47,419 nt of DNA, taken from contig JAFGNV010000216.1 in the NCBI GenBank assembly GCA_016926805.1, positions 1-47,419 of the forward strand. Direction: 5' to 3'. The notes beneath the pieces are model-generated. The model saw nothing but the letters and a program-made list of their open reading frames with translations, had not been told where the DNA came from and made no database searches. Shown here in pieces: positions 9,528-18,523 of this stretch. This DNA comes from Anaerolineae bacterium (GTDB lineage Bacteria; Chloroflexota; Anaerolineae; 4572-78; J111). A program made the translations under genes and the position numbers. Within the stretch, counting starts at the first letter, position 1. Each line of letters starts with the position of its first letter.

Positions 9528-10700
9528 ATGCCACACGATAAAATAGATCGGAAAACCGGATTTATTTTGACCGGGTTGTTCGTGATTGCGGTACTTCTGA
9601 TGGCTATCCCCTCCTACAATTTGTTGGTCAAACCTCGTGGTCAGGCGTTTGACCTGTTTTGGATTTGGGCTGGTGGCCGAGCTATATTAGCTGGTGGGAA
9701 TCCTTATGGTCCCGAAACAACCCGGATTATCCAACTTGGTGTCTTTAAAAAAATCATCCCACCACACCAATACCAACATGGGTTTCCTCATCCGGCTCAC
9801 ATTGCTTTTGTCTTACTGCCTTTTATTGTCACACCTTTTTCCTGGTCGGTCTTGCTTTGGCTTTCACTGCAAATTCCCTTATTTATGGTAATCCTGATCC
9901 TTGGTTTTCGCTTATTAGATTGGTCAATACGCCCTTCCCTTCTATTTCCGCTCGCTTTATTGACAAGTTTGGGGTTTCGCTATCCCATCAATGTTTATGT
10001 GTTAGCCCAACTCCACTTTTTTATACTTTTTTGTTTCCTCCTTTCAATCTGGCTCTTCCAAGAGAATCATCCTTGTTGGGCGGCAATTATTCTGGCCTGT
10101 ACTACTATCCGCCCGGACCTATCACTGCTGGCGCTACTATCGGCTTTAATTCTTGCCAGAAATTCTTCCCAACGCAACCGATTTATCATGCCCCTGCTGG
10201 CTACCGGCCTGACTCTGGCATTACTACCAGCATTTTTTATCAGCCTCCACTGGCCTTTCACCTGGATAAATGCTCTTCAAAATTATGGCAGTAATCCCTT
10301 TGCCACCTGGCCTCCCGGATTGATACCACTACCTATGCCAAGAGTCATCATATCATTATTGTTAGTTGCCTGGACCGGACGATACATTTGGTTAGAGTGG
10401 AAATATCCGACTCTATTTCACAAAAGTCTGATGGTTTCGGCAATGGCTTTATTGGGGCTTATTATCCTGCCTCAAACAGGTTCTTATACTTTAACATTTG
10501 CTTTAATTCCAGCAATGGTTCAACTCCGCTACGCCCGCTTGCGATGGCTGCAATTATCAATTGCTACCAGTCTGCTTACTCCCTGGTTTTATTTTATGCT
10601 TGGCAAACCTTTTGATCGACTCATCTTTTTGCTTATACCACTCCAATTTATTGTCTTTCAGGAAATTGTGGTGCATGTAAATCAAGGGCCGACCAAGTAG
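9528..10700 (+). CDS. GT87-like (DUF2029) polytopic glycosyltransferase
   Basis: 390 aa from the ATG at 9528; an in-frame ATG at 9486 overlaps a TATAAT box and is less likely. About ten membrane segments. The first exported loop has RGQAFDLFWIWAGGRAILAG and NPYGPE, the aspartate-aromatic-W pattern of the alpha-mannosyltransferase-like GT87/DUF2029 group, which use polyprenyl-phosphate mannose. Similar loops occur in the proteins at 12969-14261 and 16474-17676. This is the only gene of the glycan locus on the plus strand. It is convergent with the next gene, with 14 bases between the stop codons. Sugar specificity is unknown. Confidence 0.65.
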   Translation: MPHDKIDRKTGFILTGLFVIAVLLMAIPSYNLLVKPRGQAFDLFWIWAGGRAILAGGNPYGPETTRIIQLGVFKKIIPPHQYQHGFPHPAHIAFVLLPFIVTPFSWSVLLWLSLQIPLFMVILILGFRLLDWSIRPSLLFPLALLTSLGFRYPINVYVLAQLHFFILFCFLLSIWLFQENHPCWAAIILACTTIRPDLSLLALLSALILARNSSQRNRFIMPLLATGLTLALLPAFFISLHWPFTWINALQNYGSNPFATWPPGLIPLPMPRVIISLLLVAWTGRYIWLEWKYPTLFHKSLMVSAMALLGLIILPQTGSYTLTFALIPAMVQLRYARLRWLQLSIATSLLTPWFYFMLGKPFDRLIFLLIPLQFIVFQEIVVHVNQGPTK

Positions 10701-10714
10701 CCAATCTTGATCAA

Positions 10715-12976
10715 CTACTGTTTCGGCAAAATATACACCTGATACGCCCTCATAACATCAAACACGGGCTGCAAAAAACCAGCCTCCAGTTCGGCGAGAA
10801 TGGCCTTATCAACCGCTTCGGGCGACTCGTTGAGCACAAATTCTAAACCGGAACGATGGATCAGTACGTGGCTTACCCCGGCCTGTTGCCAGGCCCGGAT
10901 AATAGCTTCGGCGGAACCGTATTGATTAACCAGGTGAGGAAACGTGTCCAGAATGCTATCTGGCCGGCAATCACGTTGGCAATAATAGGTCCGGGGTTCC
11001 CACAAAAATACAACCGTTGCTTCCGGCGGTAGAACCTCGTCGATCTGTTGCATGGTTTCATAATACGCCCCCAATCGGCGCGTAAGATAAGCGTCGCGCG
11101 TTTCCAGACCCGCCAGATAAGGCCAGGGATTGATGTCCAGGGTGAGCAATCCTCCATCTACCACCGTGAGGGCCAGGATCAGACCAAGGGTTATGTTGAC
11201 AAAACGGCTCACCGAAAAACGCGACAAATCAAAATTCGGCAGGTATGCCCACAACCAGCCCGCTATTGGCGTTAACGCCACCAGCCCCGGCAACAACAAG
11301 CGCGATTGCCACAGCGAGCGAGACCACATTACTCCCACCATCCAGAAAATATAGTGGGCCAGGGCATAAAAAAGCAAACCACCCAGCACGGCCCGGCGTT
11401 CGACAAACCGGCGTGAAAAACCGGCCCAGATGATTAAGGGCAAAAACAACAGCAGCAGCGGGCCGGTGCGACCATCCCAGTAATTCACATCGCGCACGCC
11501 CAGGGTCAACAACCAGGGCAAAACCAGCAAAGTACCCGGCCGCCAACCGATGCCTGTCCCGGCCGCAGCGTACCAGTCGGCTCGAAACTCATTCCAGTAT
11601 TGGCCACCAAACAAACCAGATAAAAACGGATAAACCGGGTTGCCAGTGAACGCCCAATTTTTGGTATACCAGGGCAGGGCAACCAAGAGCGCCGGCAGTG
11701 CGAAAGCGACGAGGTTTTTAACAGCAAAACGTAAAACGTAATTTAGAAAACGTGACGGGCGACCCGAACTACCTGTTCTATGTTCCCTGTCCTCTGTCCT
11801 CTGTCCCCTACCCCCTGCCCTCCGATACGAATACCAGATAACGAGTCCGCTCAAGACCAGCGGCGTGACAAAACTGGTATACTTCAAGCCCATAGCCAGC
11901 CCGACCAAAAGGCCGCTCAACACCAGCCAGGAGAATTGTGAATTGTGAATACCGGGAGTGTTGCTTTGCCGATTTGCAGTTTGCGATTTGTAATTTGTAC
12001 TTTGCCCCTGTCTTTTGGGCGTAGGCGGTGGCCACAAATTTGTTGGTTGCGATTGGCAATTTGTCCCTTGCCACCGTAGCACGGCATACAGCGCGGCCAA
12101 TTGATAAAATACCAGGGCCAGATCGTTGTAGGCCCACCCGGCGAGCGTACTTATCATTGGCATGCTGGCAAAAACGACGACGGCCAACCAAGCGGCCCGC
12201 CAACTCAAAAATCGGGCGGTAGTAAGATACACCAGACCGGCTAACAAAAATCCGTAAACGGTGTGGATTAGTTTCGCGGCAATGTCGCCACGCAGGAGCA
12301 TGGCCCAGGCAAATAACATTTCCATCAGCGAGGGAAAGTTGAGATGCGGCAGGTCGAACCCGCCGATAATCCGTCCAGCTTGCAAATAGAGGCTGGGGCC
12401 GGTGAGGTGATAAAAAAGGCCGTCCCAGTCGGTGGGAGGCAGCAAGGCGACAAGCAAGGTGAATAGGGCGATAAGTAAACAGTAGACAGTAGACGGTAGA
12501 CGGTAGACGGGAGTAGGCAGAGGAGAGAAGGGAGAAGGAAGGGTAGAGGGGGTCGGAGGAAAAGTGGAACGGACAAGACGATGGCGGCGATATGCCTGCC
12601 ATAAACGCCAGAGTTGGGGCGCGGCCAGGCCGGTAAGAACCAGGGTGACGAGATAGGCAACCACAGGTCGGAACAGCCCCAGCCAGCCAAAGGACAGGCT
12701 GAGCAATCCCAATACGCCCAGGCCAAGGCCGGCACCCAGCACCACCACTTCTCCCAGGGAAAGGTCAAGCCGCAAACGTGATAACACCCATACCCCCGCG
12801 CCAAGCCCAATCAACGCCAGCCAAGCAGCGGTGAGCAGATTGAGCAGAACTTCTCCCACCGCCTGCGCGTTGATAGCCGCAAACGGTTTTTGCACGGCAT
12901 AGAAAGTGCCGAGGACAAAGAACGTCCACAGAATGAACAGACCAACCAGTAGCCACCTGGCCCGCAGACTATTCAT
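10715..12976 (-). CDS. GT39-like integral membrane glycosyltransferase (paralogue B) with in-frame repeat insertions
   Basis: 753 aa from the ATG at 12976, whose first codons overlap the upstream stop; ATG 13000 or a longer frame to 13036 are possible. Shared with its paralogues are PPTDWDGLFYHLTGPSLYLQ in the first big loop, PWYTKNWAFTGNPVYPF, and YYCQRDCRPD in the soluble C-terminal domain. It is about 90-100 residues longer than the paralogues (651 and 667 aa). The excess corresponds to three low-complexity stretches at about residues 143-168, 302-348 and 386-401, translated from degenerate 7-bp repeats. The repeats appear to be tolerated in loops between helices. The open frame through all three tracts suggests the gene is still functional. 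Confidence 0.75.
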   Translation of the reverse strand: MNSLRARWLLVGLFILWTFFVLGTFYAVQKPFAAINAQAVGEVLLNLLTAAWLALIGLGAGVWVLSRLRLDLSLGEVVVLGAGLGLGVLGLLSLSFGWLGLFRPVVAYLVTLVLTGLAAPQLWRLWQAYRRHRLVRSTFPPTPSTLPSPFSPLPTPVYRLPSTVYCLLIALFTLLVALLPPTDWDGLFYHLTGPSLYLQAGRIIGGFDLPHLNFPSLMEMLFAWAMLLRGDIAAKLIHTVYGFLLAGLVYLTTARFLSWRAAWLAVVVFASMPMISTLAGWAYNDLALVFYQLAALYAVLRWQGTNCQSQPTNLWPPPTPKRQGQSTNYKSQTANRQSNTPGIHNSQFSWLVLSGLLVGLAMGLKYTSFVTPLVLSGLVIWYSYRRAGGRGQRTEDREHRTGSSGRPSRFLNYVLRFAVKNLVAFALPALLVALPWYTKNWAFTGNPVYPFLSGLFGGQYWNEFRADWYAAAGTGIGWRPGTLLVLPWLLTLGVRDVNYWDGRTGPLLLLFLPLIIWAGFSRRFVERRAVLGGLLFYALAHYIFWMVGVMWSRSLWQSRLLLPGLVALTPIAGWLWAYLPNFDLSRFSVSRFVNITLGLILALTVVDGGLLTLDINPWPYLAGLETRDAYLTRRLGAYYETMQQIDEVLPPEATVVFLWEPRTYYCQRDCRPDSILDTFPHLVNQYGSAEAIIRAWQQAGVSHVLIHRSGLEFVLNESPEAVDKAILAELEAGFLQPVFDVMRAYQVYILPKQ
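11773..11821. repeat. Heptamer repeat tract, CTGTCCT type
   Basis: Seven consecutive 7-bp units on the plus strand: CTGTTCT, ATGTTCC, CTGTCCT, CTGTCCT, CTGTCCC, CTACCCC, CTGCCCT. The tract is read in frame on the minus strand as an Arg/Gly/Glu-rich stretch (about residues 386-401) of the 753-aa GT39-like protein. It resembles the short tandemly repeated repetitive sequences of filamentous cyanobacteria in period and degeneracy, but with a different unit. Confidence 0.8.
11933..12071. repeat. Heptamer repeat tract, GATTTGT / GAATTGT type
   Basis: Begins GAATTGT GAATTGT GAATACC, then after a short gap GATTTGC, AGTTTGC, GATTTGT, AATTTGT, ACTTTGC (11971-12005). A second short run, GATTGGC AATTTGT CCCTTGC, follows at 12051-12071. 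On the minus strand it is translated without a stop as a Gln/Asn/Ser/Thr-rich stretch (about residues 302-348) of the GT39-like protein at 10715-12976. This composition is quite unlike the hydrophobic protein around it. Confidence 0.75.
12473..12549. repeat. Heptamer repeat tract, CGGTAGA type
   Basis: About eleven 7-bp units, starting AAGTAAA, CAGTAGA, CAGTAGA, CGGTAGA, CGGTAGA and drifting to purine-rich units such as AGGGAGA. Read on the minus strand it encodes a Pro/Ser/Thr-rich stretch (about residues 143-168) just ahead of the first catalytic loop of the GT39-like protein. The three-unit period (21 bases) gives a seven-residue protein period. Confidence 0.8.
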
Positions 12977-14261
12977 CGCCCGCAACCTTTGCAGCCACAT
13001 CCTCTTGCGCCGTACGCCATAAGGCTCGCCAATCAAAGGCGTAGAGCAGGAGCAAGAGCGCCGGAACTAAACCATGCATCATCACGTGTTCCCAATTCCC
13101 CTCCAGAAGCGCCATAAACGTGCCCCACATCAGAACGGCTAAACCGACTTCAATCAAGACAACCGTTGGGTTTATCCACTTTGTCGCCCTAAATGGAGAA
13201 TACAAAGTCAGACGTCGAAAAAAGAAGAAGAGGGGCAGGTAGAGAATCACCTGGTTGGTGGTAGCCGAGCGGAAGGTAATGAGGCTGCCCACAATCAGGG
13301 TCGACATAATGGCCCAGGTATAGGCCCCAGGCCAACCTCGTAGGGCCAGCCACCAACCGGGCAACAGCGCCAAAAAGAAAAGAGCCGACAACCCCACCGT
13401 CAACGGCGCAACAATAGCGGCAGGCAAGAAATAATGCAGCAAATTTTCCAGCGGCGTGCCAAAAGCAACGTAGTTGCTGTAAGCGATGGCATTGCGGACA
13501 AAATCGAGCGGCCAGGTAGGAATTAAGAGCATACTGCTGACTACCAAAACCAGCAAGCTGACGGTGAAACTGACGATAATGCGCCAGCGCTGTTGAACCA
13601 ACGTCCACAATAACAAAAATACCAACACCAAAATTACCATCTGCGGTTTGATGGTGGTCAACGATAAAAATACACCGGCCCAAACATCTCGACGCTGTTC
13701 AAGGCTCCATAACGCCAACAACAAAGCCAGCCCCACCAGAATGGAGAACTGCCCCAAGATGATGGCGCGGGCGCCATTGTAAAAGAGAATGCCCCACAAT
13801 AGCGTGGCCCACCAGAGCCATCGTGGTGGACGCCAGCCAGATAGTTGAATAGACAACAAGATAATCCCCATGAGCATGAATTGCAGCAGCGTCATCCAGA
13901 TGGCCCGCGCCCAGGGATACGGTAACAGGCTAAGCGGCAGGTAGAAATAAAAGGTGTAGAGCGGGTAGGCAAAATAGGCCTGATCTTTATCCTGGGGCGT
14001 GGTCAGGCGACCAAACATGGCCAGTTGAGCCTGTTCCGCCACCGAACGGTCGAACGGATTGGTGCCGTTGAGTAAATATTCACGCCCGCCCAACCAGCGG
14101 ACAAAAAAATCGTTGCCGCCCGGAAATTTACTGGTAAAAACCGTATAGAGGGCAAAGGACTCAGCCAAAATCAAGCCACAAAGAAGCACAATCAAAACAA
14201 ACCATTGACTGAATGATTGTTTTCTCAGGCGAACTGAACGAGCATCGGCCGGGTTAGACAT
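12969..14261 (-). CDS. GT87-like (DUF2029) polytopic glycosyltransferase
   Basis: 430 aa with about ten membrane segments. The first helix (about residues 18-40) is followed by a loop with KFPGGNDFFVRWLGGREYLL and NPFDRS, the acidic first-loop pattern of polyprenyl-phosphate-mannose-type transferases. Next comes a YFAYPLYTFYFYLPLSLLPY segment like that of the 16474-17676 protein. It follows the 14280 gene with 18 bases between and overlaps the next gene by 8 bases, so the run is one operon. Family membership is judged by motif style, not by an alignment. Confidence 0.65.
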   Translation of the reverse strand: MSNPADARSVRLRKQSFSQWFVLIVLLCGLILAESFALYTVFTSKFPGGNDFFVRWLGGREYLLNGTNPFDRSVAEQAQLAMFGRLTTPQDKDQAYFAYPLYTFYFYLPLSLLPYPWARAIWMTLLQFMLMGIILLSIQLSGWRPPRWLWWATLLWGILFYNGARAIILGQFSILVGLALLLALWSLEQRRDVWAGVFLSLTTIKPQMVILVLVFLLLWTLVQQRWRIIVSFTVSLLVLVVSSMLLIPTWPLDFVRNAIAYSNYVAFGTPLENLLHYFLPAAIVAPLTVGLSALFFLALLPGWWLALRGWPGAYTWAIMSTLIVGSLITFRSATTNQVILYLPLFFFFRRLTLYSPFRATKWINPTVVLIEVGLAVLMWGTFMALLEGNWEHVMMHGLVPALLLLLYAFDWRALWRTAQEDVAAKVAGDE

Positions 14262-14279
14262 GATTGTTGTTAACCTGTT

Positions 14280-15791
14280 TCAGGGCATGGTCAAATCAAC
14301 CAGCCACAGCTGCATACCACGGAAATGTTGGTCATCAATGATATGGTTCACGTTGGCGGCCAGCCATTGGACCAAATTTGGATTACGGTTGGGATCATCA
14401 GTCCAGTAACCGTTGGGGATGAGCGGTTGCATGGGATAATGGGTGGGACGGCGGGTATAGGGATAGACCACCCAAGCCCGCTGATGCCCTGCCGTGAGCG
14501 GGTCAATGGGAAACTGCTCCAGGTTCAAACTGATCGGTTTGGTCGGAGCGTGTCCCCGGTAATAGTAGTCAAACGGGAATTTGATGTGGGTGGTATAGAG
14601 CAACACCACATCGTGGGGTTGCTCGTGCTGGGCAACGTAGCCGGCCGCCGCCCGCCAGTCATCCTTTTGAAACGCAGGATCAAGATAGGTAGTCAACACC
14701 AAACCATAAATACTGGCAATCACCAAGCCACTCATTAATGCCACCCGCCAGCACGGCGGCGTGACTCGACTGGCGCCAAAGGCAAGCAGCAAGACCAGAC
14801 CGGGAATCACAAACGAGAGATAACGGTCGGCATAAAACGAGCGGCGCTGCGACACCAGCCATGTTAGCAATGGCGGCAGGGTCACCCAGAGGGCCAGCAA
14901 TAACCGGGCCTGTTTGAGCCAAACTTGATGAGGGGCCATCCGGCGAAAGGCAAAGACCAAGGCCAGGCCGCTGACCAGCAGGGCTAACCCAGAAACCAGC
15001 CAAAGAAACTGACTGCTGCCAATGGTGAGATTCCAGTAAGTTATCCCCAAATCAAGGAGGGTGGGTTGAACCAAAAAACCAATGCCAAACGTTTGTGCTT
15101 CGCGGGTGGCCGTGGCCACAAACCAGGGAAGCAGCGGGATAAAAGCAATTGCCTGAGTTATGGCCCAGGGACGCAAGCGACGATGGTAACGTTGAAAGCT
15201 CAGCAGGATGAAAACAAATTGAATGGTTGGAACGAGAAAGCCAAAATAATGAATACTGAAAATCAGCGCGTTAGTGATGGTCAGAAGCACCCAGTAGCGA
15301 CGTTGATTGGTACGGATGGCCTGCCAGAAGACTACCATACTGGCTATGGTCAAGGCGCTGAGCAAACTATACATTCGCGCTTCCTGGGCCAACCACCCGT
15401 GGAGTGGATTGAGGGCCAGGAGTAAGGCGGCCAGCAAACCCACCTGCCGGTTAAAAAAAATCCGCCCGCTCTGGAAAACCAGCGGAATACTGATTAAACT
15501 AAAACCAGCCGCCCCAAAGCGCTGGCCAAACTCGGAGACACCGTACAGGGCCAGGGCACTTTTATGGATAACGTAAAAAAAAGGAGGATGGACTCCATCA
15601 CTGAGCAACGCCCGAAACAGGGTGGGCCAATCAGCCAACCCTACGACCAAACTGAAACTTTCGTCAAAGGCAATACTCTGGCGGGTTAGAACCGGCCAAC
15701 GGAGCACAGCAGCCAAGAGAACAATGGCGATCAAACCGCCCTGTTGAGGCAGCGCCTTATTTAGACGGTGGCGGGGTATGGTTCTTACCAT
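14280..15791 (-). CDS. GT39 (ArnT/PMT-like) integral membrane glycosyltransferase
   Basis: 503 aa from the ATG at 15791; a GTG at 15800 in frame is an alternative. The first exported loop holds SIAFDESFSLVVGLADW followed by DGVHPPFFYVIHK, the DE motif and HPP pattern typical of GT39/ArnT-like enzymes that use a polyprenyl-phosphate sugar. LNPLHGWLAQEARMYSLL is another family signature. About ten to eleven helices are followed by a soluble tail of ~110 residues. The start overlaps the end of the upstream GT2 gene by about 35 bases. That GT2 may make the lipid-linked donor used here. Confidence 0.8.
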   Translation of the reverse strand: MVRTIPRHRLNKALPQQGGLIAIVLLAAVLRWPVLTRQSIAFDESFSLVVGLADWPTLFRALLSDGVHPPFFYVIHKSALALYGVSEFGQRFGAAGFSLISIPLVFQSGRIFFNRQVGLLAALLLALNPLHGWLAQEARMYSLLSALTIASMVVFWQAIRTNQRRYWVLLTITNALIFSIHYFGFLVPTIQFVFILLSFQRYHRRLRPWAITQAIAFIPLLPWFVATATREAQTFGIGFLVQPTLLDLGITYWNLTIGSSQFLWLVSGLALLVSGLALVFAFRRMAPHQVWLKQARLLLALWVTLPPLLTWLVSQRRSFYADRYLSFVIPGLVLLLAFGASRVTPPCWRVALMSGLVIASIYGLVLTTYLDPAFQKDDWRAAAGYVAQHEQPHDVVLLYTTHIKFPFDYYYRGHAPTKPISLNLEQFPIDPLTAGHQRAWVVYPYTRRPTHYPMQPLIPNGYWTDDPNRNPNLVQWLAANVNHIIDDQHFRGMQLWLVDLTMP

Positions 15792-16473
15792 AGAAAACAC
15801 GATACTTGATTAATGTCCAAATCGCAATCGCCCCATCGTACCACTGAATCTTTTTCCCCTCGTCCCAGGAACGTGGATTGTATGAGATGGGCACCTCGTG
15901 AATGACGACATTCCGCTGCAATAATTTGGCCGTCACCTCGGGACAGAATTCGAAGCCATCCGTTTCCAGGCCGATGTCGCGCAGTAAGTCAGTGTTGATG
16001 ACTTTGTAGCCGGTGGCTTCGTCGGTGATGTGCGCGCCGTAAAGCCGATTGGCAAACCAGCTCAACAATCGTCCGCCCCAATAAAAAGTAAAAGTTGATT
16101 TTGGATTACGCCGAAGATTACGCGAGCCATAAACAACCTGCACGGTGGGATCGGCAAACGGAGCTAACAGAGAAGCGTAATCAGCCGGATCGTATTCCAA
16201 ATCGGCGTCCTGCACCAAAACCAAATCGCCGGTAACCGCAGCCAGTCCCGTGCGCATGGCCGCCCCTTTGCCTCGATTCTGTTCGTGCCGGAACAGGCGC
16301 AGGGGAGGCTGTCCGCTGTTTTGCAAGCCAGACAAAATAGCCGGAGAGGTGTCACCAGAGCCATCGTCAACCACAATAATTTCGTAGGCCAGGCCGGTTG
16401 CCCGGACACGGGCAATGATCTCGGCCAGGGTTGTTTCTTCATTATAAACGGGAATTATAATTGAAAGCTTCAT
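15757..16473 (-). CDS. GT2 polyprenyl-phosphate glycosyltransferase (dolichol-phosphate-mannose-synthase-like)
   Basis: 238 aa, soluble GT-A fold. It has LSIIIPVYNEETTLAEII at the N-terminus, VVDDGSGDTS (nucleotide-sugar binding) and the metal-binding DADLEYDP. Later come the FWGGRLLSWFANRLYG-like membrane-associated patch and ITDEATGYKVI. The length matches minimal DPM1-type enzymes without membrane anchors. It should load a hexose from a nucleotide donor onto polyprenyl phosphate on the cytoplasmic face. The stop codon of the preceding gene (16474) directly abuts its ATG, and it overlaps the GT39 gene downstream, so the three are translated together. Confidence 0.85.
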   Translation of the reverse strand: MKLSIIIPVYNEETTLAEIIARVRATGLAYEIIVVDDGSGDTSPAILSGLQNSGQPPLRLFRHEQNRGKGAAMRTGLAAVTGDLVLVQDADLEYDPADYASLLAPFADPTVQVVYGSRNLRRNPKSTFTFYWGGRLLSWFANRLYGAHITDEATGYKVINTDLLRDIGLETDGFEFCPEVTAKLLQRNVVIHEVPISYNPRSWDEGKKIQWYDGAIAIWTLIKYRVFYGKNHTPPPSK

Positions 16474-17676
16474 TTAATCATTCAGTTTTCCTGTTCTAAA
16501 ATTGAATATTAAAAACAACGCCCCCAAACCTGATAGGGTCGGCATGGTGAGCTTGTAAACATACTCCGAGATGGTAATCTGCAAGCCGGAGGCTCCTGCA
16601 AACAGCATTGGCCCGATAAAGGCCAGCAACCCGGCACCAAATAAACCAATCACGCCGCCCCAAACCCAGGGAACCAGATGAGGGTACAACTGGTAGCAGC
16701 CACTCAACAACAATACGGCCAAACCACCGACCATAACCATATGTAGCATGCCGTACAACGGCACCATCAGCGCATTGACACTGATGGCCCACGCCATCAA
16801 CCCGGCGAAAATAGGCGAGGTTGCCGGAATGTTGCGCAGACGGATGGTCAACCAGAGAGTCAGGGCCAGCAGGGTTAAACTGACCAACTGGTACGGATTC
16901 CAGACAAAAACATCCAGCACCGAACGAGTCGACTGGTATCGCTGTAGCGTGCTCAAAAAGGTCGTCACCCAGTTGGGTTCCCATAACTCGGCCAGTCCCC
17001 ACAACATCAGGCCGGTTATTCCTAGCCCCAGCCAAAAACGACGACGTTCCGATTTTAAGATGGTCCATATCAACAGGCAACCCAACGGGAGGAGAATTGC
17101 CTGAGGCTTGAATAACATTCCCCCGGCCCACATCCCGGCCCCCAGATATTTCTGCCGGTGAAGGGCTAGATAGGTAAGAGCCAGAGCCAAAACCCCAACC
17201 GCGTTAAATTGGGCATTGAGAGTGTGTTGTAAAACAGGCACGGAGATAGTGGATAGAACCAATAAAACCGTCAACCGATTGACCGAAAGGCCAGGCATCA
17301 GCAACCGCACCAGAATGACAATCGCCAACCAGACGCTCCACAAACCCAATACCGTCCAGATAAAGCGCGCCGCCTCATACGGAATCAGGGCCAGAGGGCC
17401 GGTAAAGAGTAAGAGGTAGGCCGGATAATAATACCCTAATTGGTCGGCCAAAGGCCAGCCAACTATACCCACCAGCTCAGAGGCATTGTTCCAGTCGTAC
17501 AAACTGCGTCCCGTTGTCAGCAGCATTTTAGACGCATACCAGCGAGGGAAAAAATCGTCGGTGAACCGTTGACCGGGTAGGTTGATAAAAAGGTAGGCTA
17601 TGCCAAAACTGTATAACATCCCAACCAGGCTCAAAACAATATATTTTTGTCGTTCCTGGGCATCTTTTGCTTCCAT
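16474..17676 (-). CDS. GT87-like (DUF2029) polytopic glycosyltransferase
   Basis: 400 aa, about ten helices. After the first helix a loop with RFTDDFFPRWYASKMLL and SLYDW gives the DD and RWYA pattern shared with the 12969-14261 protein. A YYYPAYLLLFTGPLALIPYEAA stretch follows in the same relative place. The gene directly abuts the GT2 gene downstream and is 46 bases from the next GT2 gene upstream, so it sits between two donor-making enzymes. A role as polyprenyl-phosphate-sugar-dependent transferase is inferred; the acceptor is unknown. Confidence 0.65.
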   Translation of the reverse strand: MEAKDAQERQKYIVLSLVGMLYSFGIAYLFINLPGQRFTDDFFPRWYASKMLLTTGRSLYDWNNASELVGIVGWPLADQLGYYYPAYLLLFTGPLALIPYEAARFIWTVLGLWSVWLAIVILVRLLMPGLSVNRLTVLLVLSTISVPVLQHTLNAQFNAVGVLALALTYLALHRQKYLGAGMWAGGMLFKPQAILLPLGCLLIWTILKSERRRFWLGLGITGLMLWGLAELWEPNWVTTFLSTLQRYQSTRSVLDVFVWNPYQLVSLTLLALTLWLTIRLRNIPATSPIFAGLMAWAISVNALMVPLYGMLHMVMVGGLAVLLLSGCYQLYPHLVPWVWGGVIGLFGAGLLAFIGPMLFAGASGLQITISEYVYKLTMPTLSGLGALFLIFNFRTGKLND

Positions 17677-17722
17677 AAATAGACCCGCTTACGGCAAGCG
17701 GTACCATTTTTATAAGTTTATT

Positions 17723-18508
17723 TCATTTATCTTTCGCCGTGATTTCCGCCCAATGGTACCGGCTCATCACCTGCTGCAATGGTTTGCGAAATTGATCGAA
17801 CTTCACCAGACCCCGGCGATTCAAGAGAAATTTGAGCATCGTCCACAAGGTATTCAGGCCATAGATCACACTGTTTTTGAAATTCACCGACGAGGCCTCG
17901 GCAAAATAGCGGGTGGGCACGGCAATCTCGCCAATCCGAAAACCAAAAGCCACGGTTTGGGCAATCACTTCGGTATCAAACAGAAAATTGTCGGAATTGA
18001 GCAGGAAGGGAATGGTAGTCAGCACCCGGCGATGATAAGCCCGAAAGCCGGTGTGGCATTCGCTCAAGTGCTGGCCCAATACCAGATTTTCAACCATAGT
18101 CAGAAAACGATTGGAGATATATTTGTAAAGCGGCATCCCTCCGGCCAGGGTGCCGCCGCCCGACAAGCGGGAACCCATCATCATATCAAACTCATCACCC
18201 TGGATAGGAGCAATCAACTCGGGAATGCGGGTCGAATCATACTGGTAATCAGGGTGAAGCATCACCACAATTTCCGCCCCGGCCTTGAGCGCCTCCAGGT
18301 AGCACGTTTTTTGGTTGCCCCCGTAGCCTTTGTTTTGCACGTGCACAATGGTCTGCAAACCCAAACGTTGGGCAATCTCCACCGTCTGGTCCTGGCTCAC
18401 ATCGTCTACCAGAATGATATGATCCACCACTGCCATCGGAATGTCGGCGTAGGTTTGCTCTAAAGTTTGGGCGGCGTTGTAAGCCGGCATAATCACAACC
18501 ACTTTCAT
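17723..18508 (-). CDS. GT2 polyprenyl-phosphate glycosyltransferase (DPM1-like)
   Basis: 261 aa, soluble. N-terminal VVVIMPAYNAAQTLEQTY, DDVSQD, NKGYGGNQKTCY and the metal site HPDYQYD mark a GT2 family enzyme. The group includes the ubiquitous proteins that glycosylate polyprenyl phosphate; here the usual DXD is replaced by HPDYQYD, a common variant. The conserved ECHTGFRAYHRRVL acceptor-side motif is present. An excellent GAGGAGG binding site precedes the ATG at 18508. It follows a GT39-like gene with 15 bases between. It is one of three such donor enzymes in the locus, suggesting more than one lipid-linked sugar. Confidence 0.85.
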   Translation of the reverse strand: MKVVVIMPAYNAAQTLEQTYADIPMAVVDHIILVDDVSQDQTVEIAQRLGLQTIVHVQNKGYGGNQKTCYLEALKAGAEIVVMLHPDYQYDSTRIPELIAPIQGDEFDMMMGSRLSGGGTLAGGMPLYKYISNRFLTMVENLVLGQHLSECHTGFRAYHRRVLTTIPFLLNSDNFLFDTEVIAQTVAFGFRIGEIAVPTRYFAEASSVNFKNSVIYGLNTLWTMLKFLLNRRGLVKFDQFRKPLQQVMSRYHWAEITAKDK

Positions 18509-18523
18509 GGAAACCTCCTCCAG

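Noticed and set aside
11808-12602. Minus-strand 264-aa frame in the GT39-like gene
   Set aside because: Alternative frame through the heptamer tracts. The longer frame at 10715-12976 has conserved motifs on both sides of each tract.
17600-18463. Long plus-strand open frame (287 aa)
   Set aside because: Antisense to a clear GT2 gene (17723-18508); the translation is rich in His/Gln/Lys without any family motif, as expected for a shadow frame.
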